In this document: one piece after another, positions 18,997 to 29,760 of the stretch
Layout of the letters: each line of letters starts with the position of its first letter
Numbering within the stretch: position 1 is the stretch's first letter
Origin: Jannaschia aquimarina
Lineage (GTDB): Bacteria; Pseudomonadota; Alphaproteobacteria; Rhodobacterales; Rhodobacteraceae
NCBI RefSeq assembly: GCF_000877395.1
Contig: NZ_JYFE01000080.1
Coordinates: 1 to 64,000 of the forward strand
Length of the DNA: 64,000 bases
Direction of reading: 5' to 3'
The notes under the pieces: model-generated
Seen by the model: only the letters and a program-made list of their open reading frames with translations
What the model was told of the DNA's origin: nothing
The model's database searches: none
Position numbers and translations under genes: made by a program

Positions 18997-21900
18997 CTAT
19001 TCCGCCGCGACCGCCTCGCGCGGCGCATCCTGTTCCGCCTCCGGCGCGCGCAGGCAGAGCCGGAGCAACGGCGGTACCGTAAGCAGCGTCAGGAACGCCG
19101 ACATCGACAAGCCACCCACGACCACGGCACCGAGACCCCGATAGAGTTCGGAACCTTCTCCCGGGAACACCACGAGGGGGAGCATCCCTCCGATCGACGT
19201 GAGGGTCGACATGAAGATCGGACGGATGCGATTCCGCGTCGCTTCCTCGATTGCTTCGATCGGAGCCATCCCGTCCGTTCGCAGGTGATAGAGCGATTGG
19301 TGCACGATCAGGATCGCATTGTTGACCACGATCCCCACCAGAATGACGAACCCCAGCAAGGTCAGCATGTCGAGCGGCTGCGTCTGGAACGTGTTGAGCA
19401 GCGCCAATCCCCCCACACCGCCCGCGGCCGCCACCGGAACGGAGATCATGATCACGAGCGGCAGAACGAAAGACTCGAACAGGACCGCCATGACGAGGAA
19501 GACGATGACAAGGGCGACGAGCAGGTTGATCTGGATCGCCCCCCAGGTCTGGCTGAGCTGATCGGCGGTCCCCGAAACCGTAAGGCGCACGCCATCGGGC
19601 AGGCCGCTCTCCGTCAGGGGTGCCACCACTTCCGCCTCTAGCAACTCGACCGCCGCTTCCAGAGGGAGGGCGTCGGAGGGCCGCACCTCCAGCGTGATCG
19701 TGCGCAAGCGATCCCTGTGGCGGATCTCGGTCGGACCGGCCGTCACGATGACTTCGGCGAGGGCCGAGACCGGCACGATCTCTCCGGATGGGGTCACGAC
19801 CGGATACCGGCCGACGTCCTGCGTCCGCTGCCCCGTCCGGAGGTTCGGATCCCCTTTCAGAACCAGATCCAGCCTTTCTGCCCCGACGGTGATCTCGGCC
19901 ACGCGCAACCCGTCGTTGAAGGCGTCGACCGTGGCGCCCAGCGCAGATGCATCGAGCCCGGCATCCGCGAGGCGCAACCGGTCGGGGATGAGCCTGACCT
20001 CTGGCGCGCCGAGTTCCAGTCCGGGGATCGGGCGGAATTGATGTCCTTCCGACCGCGGCAGGAGCCCCGCCACCATCCCGGCCGCCCGACCGGCGACCGC
20101 CAGGATCTCTTCCAGGTCCTGACCGGAGACATTCAGTTCGATCGTGCGGCCGCCGCCGACACCGCGCCCGAAGAGAGAGGGCTGCGTCATGAACCCAAAC
20201 GTCCCCGGCTCCGCGAAGATCGGCCGCGACAGGACCGGGATCAGTTCGCCCGCGCGCGCGCCATCGACGGCGGCGGCACCCACGAAGGAATTGCCGGGGG
20301 TAGCGACGAAGAAGAAGCTGTCGATCGCAGGCACGCCGCCCTCCGCCTCCATCGCGGGCGCGGCTTCCCAGAGCGGTTGGGCCACTCTCTCGATCCGGTT
20401 GGCGATGGTCTCGGTCGTGTCGAGATTGTAGCCCGGCGGCGGAATGATCAGGCCGAAGACGAGGTTCCGGTTCCCCTCGGGCAGGTATTCGAGCCGAGGC
20501 AGGAAAGCCCATGTCGCGACGGCCGCGCCGCCGGCGATCACGGCGACCATGGCAATGCCGATCGTCCGCACCCGCACGGTGAGCCTGACATAGGCCATAA
20601 CCGCCGCCCGGAAGGCCGCCGCGGCATGGTCCAACCCCCAGATCCCGAACCTCTCCTGTTGCCCACCCTTCAAAAGACGAGAGGCAAGGGCGGGTATGAC
20701 CGTCACCGCCACCAACAGCGACAGCAGAACCGACACCGAGATCGCAACGGCGATGTCGCGGAAGAGTTGCCCGGCCTCCAGCTCCATCACGAGGATCGGG
20801 ACGAACACGAGGACGGTCGTAAGCGCCGACACCAGGATCGCGCCCCAGACCTGCCTGGCCCCCTCGTAGGCGGCTTCGCGGCGGGAGAGGCCCTTTTCGC
20901 GCAGTCGGTATATGTTCTCCAGCACCACGATCGCCGCATCGACGATCATGCCGACCGCGAAGGCGATCCCCGCCAGAGAAATAACATTTAGGGTTCGCCC
21001 CGTAACGGCCATCGCGACGAAGGTCGCCACGATGGAGACAGGGATCGCGAGGGTCACCACCAGCGTGGCGCGAGGCGACCGCAGGAACAGCATCAGGATC
21101 GTTGCCGCGAGGATCCCGCCGATCCAGATGTTCTGGATCACCAGGTCGATGGCGCCCTGAATATAGATCGTCTCGTCATAGACCTGACGCATCAGCAGGT
21201 TCTGCTCGGCCACCGGGCCGGCTTCGAGTTCGGCGAGGGTGCGGCGGACCTCCTCCATGGTCTCGATGACGTTGGCACCCGGTTCACGGACGATATTGAA
21301 GGCCAGCCCGGGCTCACCCCGAAAGCGCAGACGGGCATTGGGTTCTTGATAGGCGAAGGAGACGTCCGCGATATCGGCGACCCGCAGCCGGCCCGTCGAC
21401 CCGTTCGCAATGTCCGAGCGCAGGACGACCGAGCCGATTGCGTCCACCGTGTTCAGATTGCCTTCGGCGCGCACGACGTACCGACGCTTGCCCTCCTCCA
21501 CGTCCCCGGCAGACAGCGAGATGTTCTCGCGCCGCAGGGTCGCGACGATGTCGGGCACCGTCAGCCCGAAGTTCGCCATGCGCCGGGGGTCGATCACGAT
21601 CTGAAGCTCGCGGGTCACGCCGCCAAAGATATTGACGGCGGACACGCCCTCAATGCGCTCCAGCCGGTCCTGCACGACGTCCTCGAGAAAGTCGCCATAG
21701 GTCGGCATCGGCCTCGTGTTGCCCTCGGCCGCGCGAAGAATGACCCAGGCGATTGCGCTGTCGTCGGCGCCTGACGTGTCGAGCGATGGTTCGGACGCTT
21801 CGTCCGGATATCCCGACACGCGATCCAGCCTGTTCGACACGAGCAAGAGCGTCTGGGACATATCCGTCCCGATCGCGAATTCGAGCGTGACCTCGGCTTC

Positions 21901-22161
21901 TCCTGTCTGGGACCGGGAGGTCATCAATTCCAGCCCGTCGAGCCCGCGCAGCGCCTCTTCCTGCGGGTTCACGATCTCGCGCTCGACTTCGGCGGGGGCG
22001 GCGCCGGGCCAGTTGGTCGAGACGACCACGATCGGTTTGCGCACGTCGGGCGCAAGTTGGATCGGGATGCGCGAGACGGCGATCAGGCCGAACAGGACGG
22101 CCATGATGACCGCGGCAAGCACCGCGACGGGCCTTTCGATGGCAAGCCTGATCGGGTCCAT
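18997..22161 (-). CDS. RND family efflux permease (AcrB/MexF superfamily)
   Basis: The 1054-residue inner-membrane pump has the RND layout: a first helix at about 10-30, two large periplasmic loops and twelve predicted helices. The proton-relay region in the fourth helix reads GMIVDAAIVVLEN, so the first Asp is kept but the second Asp of the usual DD pair is Ala. The eleventh-helix region reads GIVVNNAILIV, with Asn where AcrB has Lys. These changes point to a divergent RND subgroup. The gene overlaps the adaptor stop by one base. Substrates are unknown and no outer-membrane channel gene is adjacent. Confidence 0.88.
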   Translation of the reverse strand: MDPIRLAIERPVAVLAAVIMAVLFGLIAVSRIPIQLAPDVRKPIVVVSTNWPGAAPAEVEREIVNPQEEALRGLDGLELMTSRSQTGEAEVTLEFAIGTDMSQTLLLVSNRLDRVSGYPDEASEPSLDTSGADDSAIAWVILRAAEGNTRPMPTYGDFLEDVVQDRLERIEGVSAVNIFGGVTRELQIVIDPRRMANFGLTVPDIVATLRRENISLSAGDVEEGKRRYVVRAEGNLNTVDAIGSVVLRSDIANGSTGRLRVADIADVSFAYQEPNARLRFRGEPGLAFNIVREPGANVIETMEEVRRTLAELEAGPVAEQNLLMRQVYDETIYIQGAIDLVIQNIWIGGILAATILMLFLRSPRATLVVTLAIPVSIVATFVAMAVTGRTLNVISLAGIAFAVGMIVDAAIVVLENIYRLREKGLSRREAAYEGARQVWGAILVSALTTVLVFVPILVMELEAGQLFRDIAVAISVSVLLSLLVAVTVIPALASRLLKGGQQERFGIWGLDHAAAAFRAAVMAYVRLTVRVRTIGIAMVAVIAGGAAVATWAFLPRLEYLPEGNRNLVFGLIIPPPGYNLDTTETIANRIERVAQPLWEAAPAMEAEGGVPAIDSFFFVATPGNSFVGAAAVDGARAGELIPVLSRPIFAEPGTFGFMTQPSLFGRGVGGGRTIELNVSGQDLEEILAVAGRAAGMVAGLLPRSEGHQFRPIPGLELGAPEVRLIPDRLRLADAGLDASALGATVDAFNDGLRVAEITVGAERLDLVLKGDPNLRTGQRTQDVGRYPVVTPSGEIVPVSALAEVIVTAGPTEIRHRDRLRTITLEVRPSDALPLEAAVELLEAEVVAPLTESGLPDGVRLTVSGTADQLSQTWGAIQINLLVALVIVFLVMAVLFESFVLPLVIMISVPVAAAGGVGGLALLNTFQTQPLDMLTLLGFVILVGIVVNNAILIVHQSLYHLRTDGMAPIEAIEEATRNRIRPIFMSTLTSIGGMLPLVVFPGEGSELYRGLGAVVVGGLSMSAFLTLLTVPPLLRLCLRAPEAEQDAPREAVAAE

Positions 22162-23303
22162 CAGTTCGATGCCTCCGGGCTTTCAGCCGTGCCGCCCGGC
22201 CCTGGGCCAAGGCCCGCAGTCACCGGCGCGACCTCCTGCCCGGGACGCAACCGCTCATTTCCACGGACGACGACCACATCGCCATCCGTCAGGCCGCTGA
22301 CGACCTCGAACCGATCCCCGACGGCCAGGCCGATCTCGACCGTGCGGGGCTGGGCCGCGCCATCCTCGACAACAAAGACAGTCCAGCCGCCCTGCGCCTG
22401 CACCAGCGCGTCCTTTGGAACCGTCAGGAGATCGCGCGGCGCGTCGACCGGGATCATCACTGTGACCGATTGCCCGACGGCCGTCGTGCGCGCCTCAGCG
22501 AGATCCGGCGCGGCGAACCGGACCGGGCGCGTTCGGGTCGCCGCCGTTTCGATCGGCAGCAGGGCCCGAACGGCCACCTCGAACTGCTCGCCCGTCTCGG
22601 TCGTCGCATCGACGGCAAGGCCCGGCTCCATCAGATCAATGAAGCGCGCAGGCACGCTGGCCTCTATTTCGAGGGTCGTCGTGTCGAGAAGCCTGACCAC
22701 GGGAGCACCGCTCTGGATGAATTCCCCCGGGTTGACGAGAACCTCCAACACCACACCGTCGAAGGGCGCGCTCACGGTGGCGCGCTCAAGGTTATAGGCG
22801 GCCTCCGCTTCGGCGGCGCGGGCGACAGCGAGGCGGGCCTCGGCCTCTGCGATCAGGCGCTCCGCCTCCAGGAGCTCGCCCTGCGCGTCGTCGAAGCGCC
22901 CGCCAGAGAAAGCCGATGTGCCTTGCAGCCCTGCCACACGATCGAATGCCACACGGGACGTATCCGCCCGGGCGCGAGCCACGCCCAGCCCCGCTTCGGC
23001 GACGGAGACCTCTGCCTCCGCGCGTCGCAGAAGGATCGACAGAAGTTCGGGATCGATCGTCACCAATGGGTCGCCTTCGGACACGGTGTTCCCCTCGACG
23101 GCATCCACGACACTGACGCTGCCAGAGACGCGGGTCGCCACCTCTCCGTCGCGTCCCGTGACGACTTCGGCGAAGATCGGGACGGTCTCGGCCAACCGTC
23201 TGACGTCGACGGTCTCGACGCCGACCGCGGACGGTCCGCCCTGGCCCAGGGCGGGGCCCGCGAGCATCAGAGATATGACCGGGAGGGAGATGTATCGGAA
23301 CAT
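22161..23303 (-). CDS. RND efflux periplasmic adaptor subunit
   Basis: The 380-residue membrane-fusion protein has a signal sequence (about residues 1-20), a split lipoyl domain (starting near SGSVSVVDAVEGNTVSEGDPL), an Ala/Glu-rich helical hairpin and a barrel domain. The ATG at 23303 is preceded by GAGG at good spacing, unlike the longer frame starting at 23390. It is co-transcribed with the RND permease through a TGATG overlap. The gap to the next gene, 23304-23521, holds nothing I recognise beyond a likely promoter. Confidence 0.86.
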   Translation of the reverse strand: MFRYISLPVISLMLAGPALGQGGPSAVGVETVDVRRLAETVPIFAEVVTGRDGEVATRVSGSVSVVDAVEGNTVSEGDPLVTIDPELLSILLRRAEAEVSVAEAGLGVARARADTSRVAFDRVAGLQGTSAFSGGRFDDAQGELLEAERLIAEAEARLAVARAAEAEAAYNLERATVSAPFDGVVLEVLVNPGEFIQSGAPVVRLLDTTTLEIEASVPARFIDLMEPGLAVDATTETGEQFEVAVRALLPIETAATRTRPVRFAAPDLAEARTTAVGQSVTVMIPVDAPRDLLTVPKDALVQAQGGWTVFVVEDGAAQPRTVEIGLAVGDRFEVVSGLTDGDVVVVRGNERLRPGQEVAPVTAGLGPGPGGTAESPEASN

Positions 23304-23521
23304 GGGAACCTCGACTTCTCCCTGACGACATAGGGCCGTTGACCGGTCGGAAAATGAAGAGTTGCGGGGGATGGCTCTCGATCCCGTCAAGCGGTGCCTC
23401 CACTGACTGCTCGGGTGGCGCGCAAGTCATTGAAGGCCCAAATATCGGGCAATGTCGCCACGGTGCGGCCAAGATAGTGCTTGGAGCCGAACACGCATCC
23501 TGAGGTAGCCCGGATTTCGGA

Positions 23522-25036
23522 TCAACCGTCCCGCAGGGCGCGTCGCATCACCTTGCCGGTCGCCGTCATCGGGAGCGCCTCGCGGAACCGGACCGAACGG
23601 GGCGCCATGTGCGGCGAGAGGCGCGCACGAACCCATGCGATCAATTCGGCTTCGAGGCCGTCGACACGCCCCTCGGGCACCACGAATGCCGTCACCGCCG
23701 CCCCCCTTTCGGGATCAGGAAGACCGACGACCGCGGCCATGACCACAGAGGGATGGGCGTTGAGACAATTCTCGATCTCCGTTGGGCCGATGCGGTAGCC
23801 AGCAGAGGTGATCACATCGTCGTCGCGGGCATGATAGCGGATCACGCCATCCGCTAGCCGCACCCCCAGATCACCGGTCCTGATCCAGCCGTCGCGCCAC
23901 TTCTTCGCCGTCTCTTCCGGTTTGTTCCAGTAGCGCAGGAAGGCGGCGGGAGAGCCGCGGACGCAGATCTCGCCGACCTGGCCGACCGGCACTTGCACGC
24001 CATCGTCTCTTTGCACTTCGACATCGACGCCCGGCACGGCCCGGCCGAGGGTCCCCGGCTCGACATCTTGCGTGCCGGCACAGGCGGCCATGACGAGATT
24101 GACCTCCGTCTGGCCGTAGATCTCGTTGATCGGTGCACTCAGGTCGGTCCGGCCCCACTCCACCAGATCGGCGCCGAGCGCCTCTCCACCGGACATGACG
24201 ACGCGCAGGGTCGCATCCTTCGGCACGGGCGTCCGGCGCATCAGCTTGAGCGCGGTCGGCGGCAGGAAGGCGGCCGTCACCCGTTCCGCCGCGATGAGGT
24301 CCCACGCGGCTGCCGCGTCAAACTTGCCGAAGCGCCTTGCGACGAGTGGAACGCCGAACCAGAGGCACGGCAGGGCGAGGTCCATCAGGCCCCCGATCCA
24401 GGCCCAATCCGCCGGGGTCCAGCCCACATCGCCCGCCTTGGGGAAGCCTTCCAGCGCCGCCTCGACACAGGGGAGATGGCCGAAGAGGAAGCGATGTGCG
24501 TGGAGCACACCTTTGGGATCGCCGGTCGTCCCGCTCGTATAGATCATCATCGCCGGATCGTCGGCATGTGTCTCCGCGCAGGTCACTTGCCCGTGCTCGG
24601 GCAGCGCGTCGGCATCCACGCCGACCTTCAGATCCGGCAACTGGAGGTCCGCGACCTTGGCCAGACCCTCGGCATCGGCAATCACCGCGACAGCGCCCGA
24701 GTCCTTCAGACGATAGGACAGCGCTTCGGGTCCGAACAAGGTGAAGAGCGGCAGCGAGATGGCCCCGAGCTTCATGGCCGCAAAGTGCGCCACCAGCACT
24801 TCGGCCCGTTGGGGCAGCAGGATCGCGACGCGGTCGCCCCGACCGACGCCCTGCCCGGCCAGATGTGCCGCCAAGGCGTCGGATGCGCGCTTGAGGTCGA
24901 GATACGTCCAGACGCGCCGTCCAGCGGACAGATCGACGACGGCCATTCCATCGGGGTCGGTCTCGGCCCAGGCGTCGCAGCAGGCGGCCGCGATATTGAA
25001 GCGCTCGGGGATGTTCCATCGGAAATCCGCGTGCAT
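23522..25036 (-). CDS. Acyl-CoA synthetase (AMP-forming, ANL superfamily)
   Basis: This 504-residue enzyme activates a carboxylic acid with ATP and CoA. The P-loop-like [11 protein letters not shown] is at residues 166-176, followed by INEIYGQTE (substrate pocket region), the hinge [12 protein letters not shown], and a C-terminal TATGKVMRR containing the catalytic lysine. The combination resembles medium-chain or acetyl-CoA synthetase-like proteins; the acid is not predictable. I used the ATG at 25036. An in-frame TTG at 25084, only five bases after the lipoprotein stop, would add 16 residues and cannot be excluded, because neither start has a clear Shine-Dalgarno. Confidence 0.82.
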   Translation of the reverse strand: MHADFRWNIPERFNIAAACCDAWAETDPDGMAVVDLSAGRRVWTYLDLKRASDALAAHLAGQGVGRGDRVAILLPQRAEVLVAHFAAMKLGAISLPLFTLFGPEALSYRLKDSGAVAVIADAEGLAKVADLQLPDLKVGVDADALPEHGQVTCAETHADDPAMMIYTSGTTGDPKGVLHAHRFLFGHLPCVEAALEGFPKAGDVGWTPADWAWIGGLMDLALPCLWFGVPLVARRFGKFDAAAAWDLIAAERVTAAFLPPTALKLMRRTPVPKDATLRVVMSGGEALGADLVEWGRTDLSAPINEIYGQTEVNLVMAACAGTQDVEPGTLGRAVPGVDVEVQRDDGVQVPVGQVGEICVRGSPAAFLRYWNKPEETAKKWRDGWIRTGDLGVRLADGVIRYHARDDDVITSAGYRIGPTEIENCLNAHPSVVMAAVVGLPDPERGAAVTAFVVPEGRVDGLEAELIAWVRARLSPHMAPRSVRFREALPMTATGKVMRRALRDG

Positions 25037-25089
25037 CTCGCGCCATGGCGCAAGACGCGGGAGCGTCCGGCGGTCGTCGCGCAACGTGG

Positions 25090-25590
25090 TCAGGAGGCGC
25101 CCGCCAGGGTCACGGGATGCAGTCCGGCAAGCGGCAGGCCCAGCGCCTGAAGGGCCGACAGGCTGATCTGCGCGCCCCCCGCCCCGCCGAGTGGCCGCAA
25201 CGTGACCGCGACACTGGTTCCGTCCGCGGCCGTGACCGTGCCGGCCGTCTCGGACGAGACGAGATCCGTCTTGACCCACAGGCCGGCATCGGCCGGGTCG
25301 CCCAAGGCGACCGTCGCCGATCCGAGCGCGCCGCCACTGGAGGTTCGCGCCGCTTCCCTCGCCTCTTCTTTCTCGGCGTCCGAAACCGTGTCCAGCGCCC
25401 CGACCGTGCTGGTCACGGCACGCGGAGGCGAGACGGGGCTGCGGACCACGGGACCCGGCGCCGGTATCGTCTCGACGGTTGCAGGTCGGGGCGCCGGCGC
25501 CGGCGCGGGTGCATCACGGTTCAGAAACGGGATGTTGCCGCATCCGGCCAGCAGAATGACCGTGGATATCGTGGCGATCTGTGTCCGCAT
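25090..25590 (-). CDS. Small lipoprotein, conserved in Rhodobacteraceae
   Basis: The 166-residue protein has a lipobox LLAGC near residue 17, a Pro/Ala-rich linker (about 28-60) and a C-terminal domain containing SLGDP-type and GLWVKT motifs followed by a compact beta region. Similar Rhodobacteraceae proteins are, to my recollection, sometimes labelled D-galactarate dehydratase, but nothing here looks like an enzyme active site. The ATG at 25590 is preceded by GGGGGACAGG. It lies immediately upstream of the acyl-CoA synthetase gene and is divergent from moaA. Confidence 0.65.
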   Translation of the reverse strand: MRTQIATISTVILLAGCGNIPFLNRDAPAPAPAPRPATVETIPAPGPVVRSPVSPPRAVTSTVGALDTVSDAEKEEAREAARTSSGGALGSATVALGDPADAGLWVKTDLVSSETAGTVTAADGTSVAVTLRPLGGAGGAQISLSALQALGLPLAGLHPVTLAGAS

Positions 25591-25701
25591 CCTGTCCCCC
25601 AAAGCGATGACGAGGCGACATCTACCGCATGGGACGAAGGTGTCAGCCCCCATTCGCGTCTCGACCTTGTGGGGGCCATGCAGCGCCGGTATCGTCCGGG
25701 C

Positions 25702-26718
25702 ATGACCCAAGCGCCGCTCATCGACCCCTTCGCCCGCGCGATCACCTACTTGCGTGTGTCGGTGACGGACCGCTGCGATTTCCGCTGCACTTACTGCATG
25801 TCGGAACACATGCAGTTCCTGCCGAAGAAAGAGCTTCTGACACTGGAGGAGCTTGAAAGGCTCTGCACGGCCTTCGTCCGGCTGGGCGTCCGCAAGCTGC
25901 GGATCACAGGGGGCGAACCTCTGGTCCGGCGGAACATCATGTCCTTCTTCGAAGGCATGTCCCAGCATCTGGGGCACGGGCTGGAGGAGCTGACGCTGAC
26001 GACGAACGGATCGCAGCTCGATCGGTTCGCCGCGCCGCTGGCCGAGGCCGGGGTTCGCCGCATCAATGTCTCCCTCGACACCCTCGACCCCGAGAAATTC
26101 CGCGAGATCACCCGCTGGGGAACGCTCGACAAGGTGCTGCGCGGGATCGACGCGGCGCGCGACGCGGGAATGCGGGTGAAGATCAACACGGTCGCGCTGA
26201 AGGGCTTCAACGAGGACGAGCTCTTCGATCTGACGGAATGGTGCGCCCGCGAGGACATGGACCTGACCTTTATCGAAGTCATGCCCATGGGCGATATGGG
26301 AGACGGCACCGACGGGACCCTGCGGCTGGACCAGTACTGGCCGCTCAGGGATCTGCGTGGCCGGCTAGCGACGCGTTACACGCTGACCGATCTGGACCAC
26401 CGGACCGGGGGCCCTGCCCGCTACGTCCGGATGGAAGAGACGGGCCAGCAAATAGGGTTCATCACGCCACTGACCCACAATTTCTGCGAGTCGTGCAACC
26501 GCGTCCGCGTCACGTGCACGGGCCAGCTATTCATGTGTCTCGGGCAGGATGATATGGCAGACCTTCGCGCGCCCCTGCGGACGTCGACCGCGGACGCCCC
26601 GTTGGAAGACGCCATCCGCGCCGCGATTGCCCGCAAGCCCAAGGGACACGACTTCGACTATTCCCGCCAGAAGGTCGAAGGACGCATGTCACGCCATATG
26701 AGCCACACGGGGGGGTGA
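25702..26718 (+). CDS. moaA: GTP 3',8-cyclase MoaA (molybdenum cofactor synthesis)
   Basis: The 338-residue radical-SAM enzyme converts GTP to 3',8-cyclo-GTP in the first step of molybdopterin synthesis. The SAM-binding [4Fe-4S] cluster cysteines are C25, C29 and C32 in the CxxxCxxC motif; the C-terminal GTP-side cluster is provided by the CxxCNR and later Cys near residues 260-280. The motif ITGGEPL is intact. An in-frame ATG at 25678 is possible, but conservation begins at the chosen ATG. No other mo genes are adjacent. Confidence 0.95.
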   Translation: MTQAPLIDPFARAITYLRVSVTDRCDFRCTYCMSEHMQFLPKKELLTLEELERLCTAFVRLGVRKLRITGGEPLVRRNIMSFFEGMSQHLGHGLEELTLTTNGSQLDRFAAPLAEAGVRRINVSLDTLDPEKFREITRWGTLDKVLRGIDAARDAGMRVKINTVALKGFNEDELFDLTEWCAREDMDLTFIEVMPMGDMGDGTDGTLRLDQYWPLRDLRGRLATRYTLTDLDHRTGGPARYVRMEETGQQIGFITPLTHNFCESCNRVRVTCTGQLFMCLGQDDMADLRAPLRTSTADAPLEDAIRAAIARKPKGHDFDYSRQKVEGRMSRHMSHTGG

Positions 26719-26910
26719 CCCGCAGACCCGCCTGTCCCAGGGCGGCGATCGCCCAAGCGGAGCCTCGGTCGAAGTTATGAGAGATGCTCTGAAACCGCGG
26801 ACAAGCCCGTTCGCAGGACAGTGTCGGTCTTCTGACATCACCTTGATCTTGAGCGGCATCGCCGCTGTCTGTGCCCAGCGTGCCGTTTTGGTTTCGACAG
26901 GGACGGCACG

Positions 26911-27378
26911 ATGCGGTTGATCCTGTTGCGCCATGCCAAGTCTTCGTGGGACGCCCGGGATCAGGATGATTTCGACCGACCTCTGAACAAGAGAGGGCGG
27001 AACGCCGCGCCGAAGATCGGAAAATGGATCGCGGAACATGCCGACCCCGATACGATCCTGGTCTCATCCGCGGCCCGCACGCGGGAGACATGGGACCTGC
27101 TGGGCCTTTCGGGGACGCCCTCGTTCCGTGACGACCTCTATCATGCCGATGCTGTGACTATCCGCAGGGCCCTTCCAGGCGCGGGATGCGTTCTGGTCAT
27201 CGGACACAACCCCGGGATCGGCATAGCGGCCGAAGCCTTTGCCGAGACGCCGCCCGACCACCCGGACTTCTATCGCTATCCGACGGCCGCGTGCACGATC
27301 CTCGATTTCGACAATGGGCCGGACTGGCGGAAGGGCCGAGTCGCCGGATTTGCCGTCCCGCGCGACCTGGACGGATAG
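26911..27378 (+). CDS. SixA-like histidine phosphatase
   Basis: The 155-residue protein belongs to the histidine phosphatase (phosphoglycerate mutase-like) family and resembles SixA, a phospho-histidine phosphatase. The catalytic motif is R7-H8 (RHAKSS, with Ala replacing Gly of RHG), with supporting R56 and H99 in GHNPG. It is soluble. It sits 192 bases after moaA and may be transcribed separately. The gap holds no feature I recognise. Confidence 0.85.
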   Translation: MRLILLRHAKSSWDARDQDDFDRPLNKRGRNAAPKIGKWIAEHADPDTILVSSAARTRETWDLLGLSGTPSFRDDLYHADAVTIRRALPGAGCVLVIGHNPGIGIAAEAFAETPPDHPDFYRYPTAACTILDFDNGPDWRKGRVAGFAVPRDLDG

Positions 27379-27666
27379 GCTGGACCCGCGCCACAATTCG
27401 GCCAGAATTGAGCGGCTGGTCGCGAACGTCCGATCAAACAAACCGATCCGATCAATCGTGCAAGGATATCCCGCAACCTGCTGGCGACATTTGCTTTCGC
27501 AGGTCCCCTCGATCGGACCGGTGGCGGGGCAATCATCTCAGTTCTCTGACAATCGTGTGGATTTCGCCTCTTTCTCGCCATGCGAATTAAGGCCCGGTTA
27601 GGGAGGGAGACGGCAGTGTGCCCCGTGCCGATTGAGGTCCGGCAAAAGGTGCATGACGAGGCAGCG

Positions 27667-28767
27667 ATGACCGACAACTACGATCCAACAAGCCGTATCT
27701 GGCAGGTGACGCCGGATCTGCTAGGCGTCTTGGACAAGGAGGGGGTCTTCATGAAGACGAACCCAGCCTGGTTCACGACTTTGGGCCGGACGCCGGAAGA
27801 CATCGAAACCAAGCTGTTCTTCGAATTCCTGCATCCCGACGACATGGCTATTACGGCAAAAGCGTTCGTCGATGTCCAACACGGGCGACCGGTCCTCGAT
27901 CTCATCAACAGGTATCGCCACGCCGATGGCACCTATCGCTGGCTTTCGTGGAACGCCGTGCCGGTCGAGGATCTCTACTATTGCTCGGCCCGTGACGTCA
28001 CCCGGGCCCATGACGATCGGACTGCGCTGGCCCTGCGCGACAAGGAGGCGAAGTTGCGGGAGCAATTCATCTCGATCCTCGGGCACGACCTCCGCAACCC
28101 ACTTGCCGGTGCCGCCTGCGCCGTCGAAAATCTCCGCATGCGCGAGGGGCTTTCTTCCGACGGAGAGTTGATGGCCACGTCCGCGACCCAGTCGCTTCGC
28201 CGCATGTCACACCTCATCGACGACGTTCTCGACTTCGCCCGCGCGAGGCTCGGCGGCGATATCGGGATCGACTCACGTCCGGGAACGCGGTTGGAACCAG
28301 TCCTCCGCCGAACGGTAGACGAGATCGCGCTCGCCCACCCTGAAGTCACGATCGAGCAGATGTACGAGTTCTCTGACCCTGTCACATGCGATCCGGAACG
28401 AGTCGCACAGCTCGTCTCCAATCTCTTGGGAAATGCCGTATTTCACGGAGAGCCCGGCGGAACCGTACTGATACACGCCCAAGACGTCGGGGCGGATGTA
28501 GCCGTGGCCGTCAGCAACAAGGGCGGGAAGATCCCGGCCGCGGTGAAGGCACTTCTGTTCGAGCCGTTCACCCGGGCAGAACCCGGCAGCAGCCAGAATG
28601 GCCTCGGTCTCGGGTTGTTCATCGCCAAACAAATCGCGAAGGGGCACGGCGGCGACATCGAAGTCGAGTCGAGCGGGACCGAGACCACCTTCACATTCAA
28701 GATGCCGCGCGGGATGCGGCTGGTCGATACGATTTCGGACCCGATCCACCATCTCAGAACCGCGTGA
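27667..28767 (+). CDS. Soluble PAS-domain sensor histidine kinase
   Basis: The 366-residue protein has an N-terminal PAS fold (about 8-120; WQVTPDLLGVLDKEGVF) and then HisKA with the phospho-accepting H140 in GHDLRNPL. The HATPase domain carries the N box (NLLGNAVFHG) and the G2 motif GLGLGLFIA. There is no membrane helix, so the signal is cytosolic. The ATG at 27667 has GAGG five bases upstream. No response regulator is adjacent, so it is an orphan kinase. The upstream gap of 288 bases holds no gene that I can support. Confidence 0.87.
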   Translation: MTDNYDPTSRIWQVTPDLLGVLDKEGVFMKTNPAWFTTLGRTPEDIETKLFFEFLHPDDMAITAKAFVDVQHGRPVLDLINRYRHADGTYRWLSWNAVPVEDLYYCSARDVTRAHDDRTALALRDKEAKLREQFISILGHDLRNPLAGAACAVENLRMREGLSSDGELMATSATQSLRRMSHLIDDVLDFARARLGGDIGIDSRPGTRLEPVLRRTVDEIALAHPEVTIEQMYEFSDPVTCDPERVAQLVSNLLGNAVFHGEPGGTVLIHAQDVGADVAVAVSNKGGKIPAAVKALLFEPFTRAEPGSSQNGLGLGLFIAKQIAKGHGGDIEVESSGTETTFTFKMPRGMRLVDTISDPIHHLRTA

Positions 28768-28968
28768 TGTCACAACGAGCCGCGTTGAGGGTTCCGGTCA
28801 GACTGCCGCGCGCAATCCAAGCAGGATTTGCCGGCATTCTCGGCCATACGTCTAACTCTGACGACGAACGGCTCGCGCCATGAGGGCACGGATCGCTTTC
28901 ACGACAAATGCCACAAAAGAGGCTTGCGCCGGCGAAAAGGCAGGCGCCGGCAACAGCGGCCCGACCTG

Positions 28969-29748
28969 TCAGTGCCCCAGGATCTGGCTCAGGAACAGCT
29001 TCGTCCGGTCGTTCTGAGGGTTCTTGAAGAATGGTTCCGGCTCGTTCTGCTCGACGATCTGGCCGGCATCCATGAAGATCACGCGGTTCGCCACCTGTCG
29101 CGCGAAACCCATCTCGTGGGTCACGCAGAGCATGGTCATCCCCTCTTCGGCCAACTGGATCATCGTATCCAGCACCTCCTTGATCATCTCGGGATCAAGC
29201 GCCGAAGTCGGTTCGTCGAAGAGCATGATGCGCGGCCGCATGCAGAGCGACCGTGCGATCGCCACGCGCTGTTGCTGGCCACCCGACAGCTGGCCCGGAT
29301 ACTTGTCCGCCTGTTCGGGGATCTTGACCTTCTCCAGGAAGTACATCGCCGTCTCTTCGGCTTCCTTCTTCGGGATCTTGCGGACCCAGAGCGGAGCCAG
29401 GGTGCAATTCTCGAGAATGGTCAGGTGCGGAAACAGGTTGAAGTGCTGAAAGCACATCCCGACCTCGGAGCGGATCTTGTCGATATTCTTCAGATCCGAC
29501 GAGAGCGGCGTTCCGTCGACGACGATGCTCCCCTGCTGGTGTTCTTCGAGTGCGTTGATGCAGCGGATCAGCGTCGACTTGCCCGAACCGGACGGACCGC
29601 AGATGACGATCCGCTCTCCGCGATGGACGGTGAGGTCGATGTCGCGCAGCACGTGGAATTGCCCGTACCACTTGTTCATGTTCTTGATTTCGATCGCGAC
29701 CTCGTCGGAGACGGTCATGCCCTGCGGATTGGTGTCAGCCATAGCCAT
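28969..29748 (-). CDS. aapP: Amino-acid ABC transporter ATPase (AapP/BztD)
   Basis: The 259-residue ATPase has Walker [10 protein letters not shown] and the signature [15 protein letters not shown], characteristic of polar amino-acid uptake systems. It would energise AapQ/AapM. The ATG at 29748 has GGAGG at ideal spacing. It is the last gene of aapJ-aapQ-aapM-aapP. The order and sequence style resemble the BztABCD glutamate/glutamine/aspartate/asparagine system of Rhodobacter capsulatus. Confidence 0.92.
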   Translation of the reverse strand: MAMADTNPQGMTVSDEVAIEIKNMNKWYGQFHVLRDIDLTVHRGERIVICGPSGSGKSTLIRCINALEEHQQGSIVVDGTPLSSDLKNIDKIRSEVGMCFQHFNLFPHLTILENCTLAPLWVRKIPKKEAEETAMYFLEKVKIPEQADKYPGQLSGGQQQRVAIARSLCMRPRIMLFDEPTSALDPEMIKEVLDTMIQLAEEGMTMLCVTHEMGFARQVANRVIFMDAGQIVEQNEPEPFFKNPQNDRTKLFLSQILGH

Positions 29749-29760
29749 GGTCAGGCCTCC

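Noticed and set aside
28928-28951. GCCGGC repeat downstream of aapP as a terminator
   Set aside because: The stem is only six bases, the T-run lies in the loop rather than after the stem, and the pairing is weak.
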